Part shown: piece by piece, positions 54,896 through 64,000 of the stretch
Layout: every line of letters begins with the position of its first letter
How positions within the stretch are numbered: the first letter of the stretch is position 1
NCBI RefSeq assembly: GCF_034140825.1
Contig: NC_089035.1
Coordinates: 41,842,001 to 41,906,000 of the forward strand
DNA from: Oryza sativa Japonica Group
Lineage: Eukaryota; Streptophyta; Magnoliopsida; Poales; Poaceae
Direction of reading: 5' to 3'
DNA: 64,000 bases
Made by a program: the position numbers and the translations under genes
Notes under the pieces: model-generated
Database searches by the model: none
Seen by the model: the letters and a program-made list of their open reading frames with translations, nothing else
What the model was told of the DNA's origin: nothing

Positions 54896-57800
54896 ATGGT
54901 CGGGAGCGTGCACGTGAATGGATCGGTGAACGGCGGCAATGGCACCGAGGAGAGGCTCGACGAGCTGCGCCGCCTGCTCGGCAAGTCCGACGGCGACTTG
55001 CTGAAGATCGTCGGCATTGGCGCCGGCGCGTGGGGCAGCGTCTTCGCCGCCCTGCTGCAGGACGCCTACGGCCGTTTCCGGGAGAAGGTTCAGATACGGA
55101 TATGGCGCCGGGCGGGGCGGTCGGTGGACCGGACCACCGCGGAGCATCTGTTCGAGGTGATCAACTCGAGGGAGGACGTGCTGAGGCGGCTCATCCGCCG
55201 CTGCGCCTACCTCAAGTACGTCGAGGCGCGCCTCGGCGACAGGACATTGTACGCCGATGAGATACTGAGGGACGGCTTCTGCCTGAACATGATCGACACG
55301 CCACTCTGCCCTCTCAAGGTGGTCACCAACCTGCAGGAAGCTGTCTGGGATGCTGACATTGTGGTGAACGGCCTTCCATCCACCGAGACGAGGGAGGTGT
55401 TCGAGGAGATCAGCAAGTACTGGAAGGAGCGGATCAGCGTTCCGGTGATAATCTCGCTCGCAAAGGGGATAGAAGCATCCTTGGACCCAATTCCTCGTAT
55501 CATTACGCCCACGCAGATGATTAGTTCTGCAAGTAAGCAGCTCTCTCTTATCTCTTTGCTTATGCCTACATGCTCACCTATTAAGATACTCTTTATGTCA
55601 TAGTGTCATCAAGGAATAGAAATGGAGTTGGTTAGTGGAAGGTTGCAATAAATATATTTAATGAAAGAAACACATAGTACTGTACTATGGATAAATAGGT
55701 TACTAAATGATTCCCAAAGGGCATACATTGAGTGAAGGGCTTATTAATGATTTAAACAGTGTGCTCTTCGATGTTTGAATTTCTGCTGCTGATGCTATTA
55801 ACTAGAGCACATGACATTCCGAAGTACCAGTTCAGTATTTTTATCAGGTAACTGTCAATGTCCAGCTTTACAGAACAAAAATGTATTCAGTACTTATAGT
55901 TGCCATGACATGTACTCCCTCCGTACTCGTAAAGGAAGTCGTTTAGGACAATGTTTAAGTCAAACCTTGGGAATATAAATCATGAATAACTCTCAAGTTA
56001 TTGAGTTTGAAAATGTAAAAATTATATGAATAGATTTGTCTTGAAAAATACTTTCATAAAAGTATACATATATCATTTTTTAATAAATATTTTTATAGAA
56101 ATAAGAAGTCAAAGTTGTGTTTTGGACACCGTGTCGCTGTCCTAAACGACTTCCTTTACGAGTACGGAGGGAGTATAATTCTGTAGCATTCATTGACATT
56201 TTGGGTGTGCACTAACCCTTGGTTTTGCTTAATCACATCACATGGCCTGCTCTGTTTGAAGACTGTTTACATGAAAACACAAATACACTGTTCTTGTCAA
56301 TTCATTATAGACAGGGACATGCTACTTATTTTCTGACTCATGCTAAAGATGGTCTTATCTTGACATGCATTTATGTGATATTAACTTTCGTTGACCCAAC
56401 CTATTCCTTCCCTTGTTTTATTCAAATTACAACTAATTCAGCATTTTAAAATAAATTGCAGCTGGAGTTCCAACTGAGAATATACTATATCTTGGAGGCC
56501 CAAACATTGCCTCAGAGATTTATAACAAAGAATATGCAAATGCTCGAATCTGTGGGTCCAACAAGTGGAGGAAACCTCTCGCTAAGTTTCTGAGACAACC
56601 ACATTTCATTGTCTGGGATAACAGTGATCTTGTTACACATGAGGTGATGGGTGGTTTGAAGAATGTCTACGCCATCGGTGCTGGTAAGAATATTTTAAAT
56701 ACGTTCTGTTTGTTTTCCAAAATATTAACTATCTTTATAACAGTAAAAATAATTAACTAATCCTACTAACAAACGAATGGAGTTGCTGCTTTCTCCACTG
56801 ATCCTTCCATTCAATCATGGGTTTGCCATATGTTCAGGTTTTACTTAATTTGTTTAATTCACACCATGATCACTTGCCTCCATTTGTCTGGGTAATTGAG
56901 TTTATTTACTTATTCTTCCAATCTGAAACAAACCATTCATCTAGTCTGAGAAGCTCATGACTATCTGAAAACTTAGCTTCTTCCATTCTAGTTTGAACTG
57001 TGGTCTATATTGATTTGAACTGTACTCTTTCAAACTCCGGTTCGTTGCTTTTGGCTAGCCTGGATGAAAAATGTACTGTTTCATATTTGCCACAAACTGC
57101 TATGGGTATGTGAAAGATAGTTAATGCAAATTTGGTTGACCACATATTTACAAGTTCATATTCTTTTGCATTATACCAACTCGACGTTCACAACAGTTCT
57201 GTTTGAAGACTGTTTACAAGTTATAGTTTTTTCTCTCTCTGTTCAAGGTATATGTCATGTTTTGAGATTAATAATAACCCACTTTCTGTTCCAGGAATGG
57301 TTGCAGCTTTAACTAATGAGAGTGCAACAAGCAAGTCGGTGTATTTTGCTCATTGCACGTCAGAGATGATATTCATTACTCATTTGCTCACAGAACAACC
57401 TGAGAAACTTGCTGGCCCTCTGCTGGCTGATACTTATGTTACTCTCCTGAAAGGTCGCAATGCGTGGTATGGGCAAATGCTAGCGAAGGGAGAACTGAGC
57501 CCTGACATGGGCGACAGCATCAAGGGGAAGGGGATGATTCAGGTTATCTCATAAAACTACTCATTATTTTCCCCGAAAGTTATATGAATTTTGAGCGTAT
57601 TTTTGAAGAATGCTGGAAGTCAAAACTTGCAAAAGATATCACATCATCCTGGATATAACCTGTTCACTTTTCACTCTACAGGGTATCTCTGCTGTTGGTG
57701 CATTTTTTGAGCTTCTCAGTCAACCCAGCTTAAGTGTGCAACACCCAGAGGAAAATAAGCAAGTTGCACCTGCTGAACTGTGCCCGATCTTGAAGAGGCT

Positions 57801-58413
57801 CTATAGAATACTAATAAAAAGGTCTGTGCTCTGTTTTACCAATATGGCTATGGTGCTCTGGGCTCCTTCAACTATGTACAGTATGCACGAGGAATGCAGT
57901 TCACAACTTCACATCCTTCACTGCTTCTAGCTGTTTCCACTTGCCAGTGTGAATAGATTGTAGAGAGTATCATAAACTGCAGTAAGAAAACAATCACCTT
58001 TCTTCATGAACTCAACATAGCTCCAGCATGCAGAAGTCTATGGGCATAAAGAGCTCAGAAGTACCGTGTGCTTGTTGACATTTCATTTCATTAGTAGGTG
58101 CTCTTTAGATTTTTCCTTGAAATACTGGTTAAAATTCTAAGCAGTTTCTTTTGAGGCGCTTGTGTGTATTGCGCATAACAAACTTGTTTTCTTACATGTC
58201 AAGGTCAATCATCAACTTTTTCTATAACTTAGTATAACACATCTGTTTCAACCAGCAATGTATCTTTAACTCACTGTTTTGATCTACAGGGAGCTCTCGA
58301 CAAGAGATATTCTGCAAGCCCTGAGAGATGAAACCATGAATGATCCTCGTGAAAGGATTGAGATGGCGCAAAGCCATGCATTCTACCGCCCATCTCTCCT
58401 AGGAAAACCATGA
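54896..58413 (+). CDS. GPDH: Glycerol-3-phosphate dehydrogenase (NAD+), cytosolic type
   Basis: Five exons (54896-55532, 56462-56683, 57295-57542, 57682-57821, 58290-58413) join in frame into 456 residues, close to Arabidopsis GPDHC1. It interconverts dihydroxyacetone phosphate plus NADH and sn-glycerol-3-phosphate plus NAD+. This feeds glycerolipid synthesis and, with the mitochondrial FAD enzyme, a redox shuttle. The N-terminal Rossmann fold has GIGAGAWG (40-47). The SLAKGIEA segment carries Lys190, and a second conserved Lys (about 279) sits in [12 protein letters not shown] after GGPNIASEI. The C-terminal helical domain holds KGRNAWYG and KGKGMIQ. Compared with animal GPD1 there is an insert rich in charged residues (about 85-125), typical of the plant cytosolic branch. 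No transit peptide is evident. A Stowaway hairpin lies in intron 1. The stop is TGA at 58411. Confidence 0.96.
55915..56173. mobile_element. Stowaway MITE with 36-bp perfect ends in GPDH intron 1
   Basis: CTCCCTCCGTACTCGTAAAG and the following GAAGTCGTTTAGGACA occur at the left and exactly inverted at the right. TA flanks both sides (55913-55914 and 56174-56175). The perfect ends point to a recent insertion. Confidence 0.96.
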
Positions 58414-59026
58414 CCTGTTCGTCCTGTATATGATTAGAACATAAACAAGGTTGGATGAGACCTCTAGTTTGACATGCTTAGCATCATTCGTTATTAAGCC
58501 TGAAGAAGGTGATTGTCGCTGGCCTATGTGTGAACTGTGAATCCCAATGGGGCTTATTTTTCTGGAATTGTTAGTACTTTGATTATCATGCCGTACAACA
58601 GTACAAGAGAGAGTGCACAGAGTCAATAAAGAATTTCCTACACACGCCATGTGTGAGTTTCATGGGGGCTTATTTTCCTGGAATTGTTCGTGCTTCTTTG
58701 ATCATCATGATTCATGGCGTACAGAGTGCACAGTCAATAAACATTTCGGGGAATAAGCGAAATGGCATATTTGCAAACGAAAAATAATTTGTGAATAAAA
58801 CTTTTATATACGTGTTCTTAGCGATCTATAAGCAAAGGCTGAAAAATAAACTTTGATGAAAAAAACCCCAAAATCAACTCTAAATTTAAGGTCAAAAGTT
58901 CAAATTTTGAGTTGCCCTTTCTCTTTGGGCTGCACACGCACAATCAAAAATTCTAACAAACTTCTCCAGTTGCACATGCTCCTACTTGAATTCTGGTGTA
59001 GATGCCATGATTTTGAATTGGAATAA
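58414..59026. other. 3' UTR and spacer after GPDH
   Basis: Two similar segments in the 3' region share GGGGCTTATTTTTCTGGAAT-like sequence (58550 and 58668), TTGTTAGTAC/TTGTTCGTGC and CAGTCAATAAA-like ends: a local duplication of about 110 bp. 58757-58905 is a dispersed repeat shared (inverted) with 30090-30265. No gene is seen. Confidence 0.55.
58757..58905. repeat. Dispersed repeat, inverted relative to 30090-30265
   Basis: GTGAATAAAACTTTTATATA, GTTCTTAGCGATCTATAAGC and GCTGAAAAATAAACTTTGAT are the reverse complement of the copy in Ca2+-ATPase intron 1. Probably a MITE; the exact ends are not fixed. Confidence 0.75.
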
Positions 59027-59370
59027 GGGCCTGTTTAGATTCCACCCCAAAATTTTACACCCTGTCATATCGAACGTTTAAACACCTGCATAAAATATTA
59101 AATATAGGCTAAAAAATAACTAATTACATGGATTGCGACTACTTTGCGAGACGAATCTTTTAAACCTAGTTGCTCTATGATTTGACAATGTATTTGCTAC
59201 AGAAAACACATGCTAGTGACGGATTAATTAGGCTTAATAAATTCGTCTCGCGGTTTACTGACGGATACTATAATTAGTTTTTTTATTAGTGCCCGAACAC
59301 TCTATGCGACATCTATACAATACCCGATGTGACACGCCAAAACTTCATACTCTTGGATCTAAACACCCCC
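59027..59370. mobile_element. Tourist/Harbinger-like MITE
   Basis: TAA copies flank it (59024-59026 and 59371-59373). The ends GGGCCTGTTTAGATTCCA and inverted GGGGGTGTTTAGATCCAAG pair. The internal GCGAGACGAATCTTTTAAAC faces AATTCGTCTCGCGG, a second inverted pair. Confidence 0.85.
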
Positions 59371-59371
59371 T

Positions 59372-59740
59372 AAGTTCACTTTAACTCCCTTAAATATAGC
59401 TCTTCTAATTCATATCGCTAAACCACAAATACCGAATATCTCGACCCCCAACTATTAAAACCATTGTAATTTGGCTCTCTTAGTAGTTTTGGAGGGTAGC
59501 GTCGTTGACGTTCCACTTTGACCTGTTGTATCTCGCTAAGTCATCTCGTGGGGCCCATGAGATGACTTAGCGGGATAGATCAGGTCAAAGCATCACATTA
59601 GCGCAACCATCCTCTAAAACCACTAAAGGAGTCAAAATTAAACTGATTTTAATATTTAGGGTCAAGATATTTGGTATCATGTTTCAGGGATACGAATTAA
59701 ATTAGAGCTATACGTTAGGGAGTTAAAAATGGACTTAAAG
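59372..59740. mobile_element. Foldback element next to the hydrolase promoter
   Basis: The whole stretch folds back on itself. The centre ATCTCGCTAAGTCATCTCGT pairs with ATGAGATGACTTAGCGGGAT around GGGGCCC. TAGTAGTTTTGGAGG pairs with CCTCTAAAACCACTA. TTTAACTCCCTTAAATATAG pairs with the outer right arm TACGTTAGGGAGTTAAA. Family unassigned. Confidence 0.75.
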
Positions 59741-60071
59741 TGGACTTGTTTCATTAATTGGACTGCCTCAACGGCTTCTGGTTCTGGGCTTCCGGGCGGC
59801 CCAAGAAAAGCACAAACGGAGAGTCGGAGTCCGAGTCGGAGTTGGATATTTCCTCCCGTCTCCTATAAGAGCCCATCTACACCGCCACCCACCCAACAAG
59901 GCCCAGGCGCAGCCGCGCAGGCAACCACCCCACCCTTCTTCTCGAAACCTCTTCGGTCCCAAACCCCACCAAGGCCACCACTCCTCGTCCCCTCCTCCAC
60001 TTCCACTTCCACACTGCTCTCCCCCTCCCCTTCCTCCCGCTCCGGCGAAGGCGAGCGCGCGGATCGGCGTG
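59741..60071 (+). promoter_or_regulatory. Promoter and leader of S-formylglutathione hydrolase
   Basis: GGCGGCCCAAGAAAAG and AAGGCCCAGG (site II-like) are present. CTCCTATAAGAGCCC near 59860 is a TATA-like element about 210 bases before the ATG. The leader is C-rich. Confidence 0.5.
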
Positions 60072-61918
60072 ATGGCGGCGGCGGCGCCCTCTCCCCCACC
60101 CGTCGCGGCGCTGGAGCAGATGAGCAGGACCAAAATGTTCGGCGGCCACAACCTCCGCTTCCGCCACCACAGCGCCACGCTCGGCTGCCCCATGACCTTC
60201 TCCGTCTTCCTCCCGCCGTCGCCGGCATCCGACCTCCCCGTAAGTGCTCCTCCGCCTCGTCTCCTCCTCCGCCTCGAGATCTGATGAGGGGTTTCGCATG
60301 CTACCGCGTGGTTGTGCGCAGGTGCTGTACTGGCTCTCCGGCCTCACGTGCAACGACGAGAACTTCGTCACCAAGGCCGGCGCGCAGCGCGCCGCCGCCG
60401 CCCACGGCATCGCCCTCGTCGCCCCCGACACCTCCCCACGTATGTGAGACCTGATCCCCCTCCCGTCGCGTACAATTTCTAGGGTTTATGCGTTCCGGAG
60501 TGGAATTCAGGAGACTTGTTTGGGGGGAATTTTGATTGTTTGGCGAGAATTTGCTGGATTACGCTTTGAGCTACTGGAGGACCCCTTGAGAGAGATTTTG
60601 TATCAGATTGCTGTTAGTTTGTATCAATGCTGCTGCTATGTTTCTTCGAATTCGCTCATTGTCTATTAGGAAAGCCGAAAGGGACCAGAGTATATTGATG
60701 CATTCATTGTGCATTGTATTTTACACAGTAGGGATTCAGAGCCTCCATGGAGGCGGCGCATAAACCATTGAGTACCATTGATAAGGATTTTAGGGTCACA
60801 AGCTAACTGCTGTTTGTTTTATCAGATGGCTGCTGCTAGGTTTCATTTAGTTTGCTCACTGTCAATTAATACAGCGAAAGGGATCAGAGTATACTGATGC
60901 ACTCATGTGCATTGTATTTTACACAGCAGGATCGCTACTGTAGGGAGCAGGGAGTCTCCATGGCGGCATTGCATAACCATTCTTGTGTTCTTTATTTATT
61001 GTTTAGGGTTAGACTAATGTTTTCTGAACACTGATTCCTATGTAGATGGCTTCACAGCATGTGATCATACATGATGCAAAACAATCAGTAGTAAATCACG
61101 TGGTTGGGTCTGTCACTGCAGCAGTGTTTTGACATGTGATGATCATGATATTATGCCACTCACGCAATATGATTTCCCTGTTGCCCTTGACCATATGCTA
61201 AGCATTACAATTCTTTAGTACTTTGCTGCAGTTTATTGTCTTTTATTTTTGTGATCTATTTTGTTTGTATGTGTGAGCGTGTGCCTATCTGTGTATCCAT
61301 GACTTATTGTATCGTGCTGATTTATGTTTGTACTGGAGATGTTTTCTACTACATGGAAGCATTTATATTGTCTTCTACGATGATTGTTGTACTTTAGTAG
61401 TTCTGCTGTACATAATAAATATTTGACAATGTTATTCCTAAAGGAGGTTAAATAACCTTTATGTAGCCATGTACCAGCAGTCCAACACTCAGTGCTTCTG
61501 GTTTATGGAGCTTGGATACATCGCATCCATTGTAGATATTTAGTTGGATTTAATGTGTCAGTTGATGTTATCAACTTTAATGGCAAGGGAAAAAAAGATC
61601 CCCCTCTTGGCAAGGACATCTATCTATGAATTATTTCTTTCTTGCTTTGGATGTGGTTCTATATATATAAATGTCGGTTCAGTCTACCTGGTTTGGAGTT
61701 AGGAATAGCTTTGGTAACATTTTGCTTTGATTGTAAAGTTCTGACACCTCCTTTGTACTCACAAATAATTTGTGTATGCTCTAATGTGATTTGAGCAGCT
61801 ATTATCCTTTTCATATTTGCCAATTCAGTTCAGTTCCTTCTCTTATTGCTCTGTTCCTTTCTTCATGCAGGTGGGCTTAATATAGAGGGAGAGGCAGACA
61901 GTTGGGATTTTGGTGTTG
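60072..61918 (+). CDS. SFGH: S-formylglutathione hydrolase (esterase D), 5' part only
   Basis: Three exons are visible (60072-60239, 60322-60439, 61871-61918). The last visible exon ends in phase 1 at a GTAAGG donor, and the remainder lies beyond the window. The enzyme splits S-formylglutathione to formate and glutathione, the last step of glutathione-dependent formaldehyde removal, in the cytosol. Visible residues: [71 protein letters not shown] and DSWDFGVG. All are characteristic of esterase D. LSGLTC carries the oxyanion-side Cys region. The catalytic Ser (GHSMGG), Asp and His are not in view. The ATG at 60072 follows GGCGTG and gives a short Ala/Pro-rich start before the conserved part. 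An upstream frame from 59729 is not supported. Confidence 0.92.
60615..60985. repeat. Direct duplication in hydrolase intron 2
   Basis: GCTGCTATGTTTC to CTCATTGTCTATTAGG, GGGACCAGAGTATATTGATG and GTGCATTGTATTTTACACAG (60640-60728) recur as GCTGCTAGGTTTC, GGGATCAGAGTATACTGATG and the same GTGCATTG block (60830-60926), then TCCATGG(A)GGCG in both. About 75-85% alike by eye. Confidence 0.85.
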
Positions 61919-64000
61919 GTAAGGATTTAATCTACAATATTCAATTGTTGTGCTCTTCGCATTCTATACCATATAACAACATGTTGCATGGCCTTTCTTT
62001 GCCATAAACAATGGACTATCTCTTTGTTGGCTTTGTTTAGATGATTCATGTCCTAGAAAACATTCATCTGTTGTCCTAAATCTGTAAGATATGCCTAGCA
62101 AACCGTCCATTTTTTTGTTATTCATTGCTGGTTATGTGCAGTAGTATGCTCTGCTGAAAATCTATACACATAATGGTCATGTACAGCAGTATGCTCTGCT
62201 GAAAATCTATAAACATAAATAATGCATTATTCTAGTAAACAATTAATATGATACGGAATATTGTTGGACATATTCCCCTAAAAAATAAATGTCTTGTATT
62301 TCTTTTTATCATTTCTGATAGCCTTTACATTATTACGAATGGAAATGTAACGTGTAAAAATGACCAGCAAATTTGGTATTTATGATTGGTTTTCTGAAAA
62401 AATGGTTTTCTTTGACTGGAATAAACGTTCTCTTGGCTTTCCAAAAATTAATGTTCTCCTTTATCGCAAAACATTTCCTGATTTTGTATTTCACACATAT
62501 TTCGGTTACTAAATTGGTTGTCTGAAAGTGATGTTCCCTTTTACTGATAAAACATTATTTTGTTTTGTATTCGAATACTAAACTTTGGTATTTCTGATTG
62601 GTCCAAACATAGGGGTTCTTTTTATAAAATATCTCTTGGTTTCATGCATAACCCTTTCATTTGGAATCTGAAACATATGTTTGATACATATAATTGGTAT
62701 TATGAAATTTGATGCTCCTTTTTTTATCTAAACAAAACAATTCAGTCTAGTGTGTGACACTAATTAAGTGTTCTGATTTGCTCTCCAAAACTGGTGTTCC
62801 TTTTTATTGAAAAAACGTTTCTTGGTTTCTTGGTTGACAATTCTGTTTGAATTCTAAACTTTGATTTGATGCTCTCTAATTGGTTGTTTGAAAAATAGTG
62901 TTAAACTTCCTTTAAAAAAACGATATTGTATTTGATACTTTTATTTGGATTCTACTCGTTCAGTTTGCTACTTCTAATTTGTTCTTCTAAAATTGGTGAT
63001 TCCTTTTTATTTATGCTTCTTGCTTGATGCTTCTATTTGTAACCTGAAGCTTTAATTTGGTATTTATCATTTGTTTTGCAAAAATTGGGGTTCATTTCAT
63101 AAAAGAATCTACTTGTTTCATGGTTGACATTTCTATTTTTGTTTGGTATACTTATAATTTTTTTTGAAACAGGATGTTCCCTTTTATTAAAACAAAGAAA
63201 CCCAATTTTATGTGTGACACTTTAATTTGCTATTATGATTTTTATCAAAAAATAGTGATTCGTGTTAAAGAACATTTTCTTGGCTTCTTGATTGACATTT
63301 CTATCTAGAGCTTCAAGTTGGCATTTGTGATCGGTTTCGCAATAAATTGGATTCATCTTGTAAAAACATCTCTTGGCAACGCTTAATGATTTTTTTTCTT
63401 GGTTACATGGTGGTGGTGTTCCATTTTCTTGTTTTCCTGCTTAACGCTTATAGTTGTATTCTAAAGCTTTACTTTAGTAATTCTTATTTTTTAAACGACA
63501 TATCTTGTTTTCATGCTCGATGATGTTATTTGGATTCTAAAACTTTATATTGGTACTTATATTTTTTTCCCTAAAATTTGGTATTCCCATTTGTTGAATT
63601 GATTATATTCAAAAGTTTTGATTTCTTATTCTATTTTTTAAAAAATAAATTTGGTTTGTTTTATAAACGGAACATATAGTTTTCATGTTGATACTTTCAT
63701 TTTGTTTGTAGAGCTCTATGTTGGTACTTACAATTGGTTTTCTGAAAGTAGTTGTTTCCTTTAATTGAAAGAAAGAAAACCAATTTTGTTCGAGACACTT
63801 TGATTTGGTTGTCTAATTTGTTTTTCACCTAAAAAACATTCTCGTTTCTTGATTGTCACTTACATTTGGATTCTAAATCTTTACTTAGGCACTTACTTTT
63901 GGATTTCATCCTTTGTCACAAAAGCATTTATTGATTTAGCATTTGACACCTTTATTTGGATTCTAAAACTTGCTTGGTACCAATCTATTTTCCACAAGAT
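61919..64000 (+). other. Hydrolase intron 3 (5' part), running off the window
   Basis: From the GTAAGG donor to the window end there is no exon that continues the hydrolase frame, so this intron is longer than 2 kb. From about 62360 on it consists of diverged tandem units. Confidence 0.7.
62360..64000. repeat. Diverged tandem array of about 92-bp units
   Basis: The consensus order is TTTGGATTCTAAAACTTT, TTGGTACTTATGATTGG, TTTTCTGAAAATGGTGTTCC, TTTTTATTGAAAAAACGTTT and CTTGGTTTCATGGTTGAC. TTGGTTTTCTGAAAA-like anchors fall at about 62389, 62512, 62603, 62691, 62778, 62880, 62978, 63068, 63157, 63235, 63331, 63560, 63734 and 63818. The spacing is mostly 78-102 bp (one early gap is about 123, and later anchors are patchy), which suggests about 17 units, each heavily diverged. 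It continues to the window edge. Confidence 0.75.

Noticed and set aside
59729-60454. 241-residue frame starting upstream of the hydrolase
   Set aside because: It runs in a different frame through the leader and intron 1. The conserved esterase D residues are in the frame starting at 60072.

Overview
This is plant nuclear DNA, almost certainly rice (Oryza) or a very close grass. The genes have GC-rich 5' exons that fade to AT-rich 3' parts and introns. Miniature DNA transposons lie every 1-3 kb; many carry the grass Stowaway end CTCCCTCCGT with TA target duplications. From memory, the order OsACA3-type Ca2+ pump, eRF1, cytosolic glycerol-3-phosphate dehydrogenase and S-formylglutathione hydrolase fits the distal long arm of rice chromosome 1 (Os01g0938-Os01g0939 region). 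That placement is recall, not a search result.

Layout. (1) 2181-7281 (+): a nine-exon, three-RRM CELF/Bruno-like RNA-binding protein. (2) 8.3-10.4 kb: a TE-rich gap holding a decayed fragment of the next gene. (3) 10435-10944 (-): a small Arg/Ala-rich plant protein of unknown function. (4) 12904-17219 (-): a five-exon single-pass membrane protein of DUF7036 type. (5) 17.2-23.2 kb: a 6-kb gap of MITEs and orphan GC-rich islands. (6) 23168-25533 (+): nascent-polypeptide-associated complex alpha subunit. (7) 27794-28161 (+): a 77-residue PIG-Y-like GPI-anchor enzyme subunit. (8) 29114-35754 (+): an autoinhibited plasma-membrane-type Ca2+-ATPase (OsACA3-like) with one GC-AG intron. (9) 37193-38551 (-): an F-box/DUF295 protein. 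(10) 39842-42888 (-): a tandem-BRCT, MDC1-like protein with a uORF-bearing leader exon at 44198 and above. (11) 45513-47522 (-): a three-exon 164-residue gene whose exons are too short to stand out as open frames. (12) 51212-52522 (+): translation release factor eRF1, with a 1.1-kb leader intron. (13) 54896-58413 (+): NAD+ glycerol-3-phosphate dehydrogenase. (14) 60072 to past the window end (+): S-formylglutathione hydrolase, only three exons visible.

These are independent single-gene eukaryotic units, not an operon. The themes are translation (NAC-alpha, eRF1), RNA binding, Ca2+ export, GPI-anchor synthesis, DNA-damage signalling and one-carbon/glycerol metabolism. I found no CRISPR array, tRNA, rRNA or clear LTR retroelement, and no convincing new multi-gene system.

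The best second-look items are: the GC-AG intron; the decayed paralogue next to the Arg-rich gene; the PIG-Y-like and 164-residue genes; a hAT-type element with a perfect 8-bp duplication and palindromic CGAGCTCG arms; a Mutator-type element with a perfect 9-bp duplication inside a pump intron; and a long hydrolase intron built from about 92-bp diverged tandem units. Exon borders were placed by hand from reading frame, GT-AG rules and family similarity.
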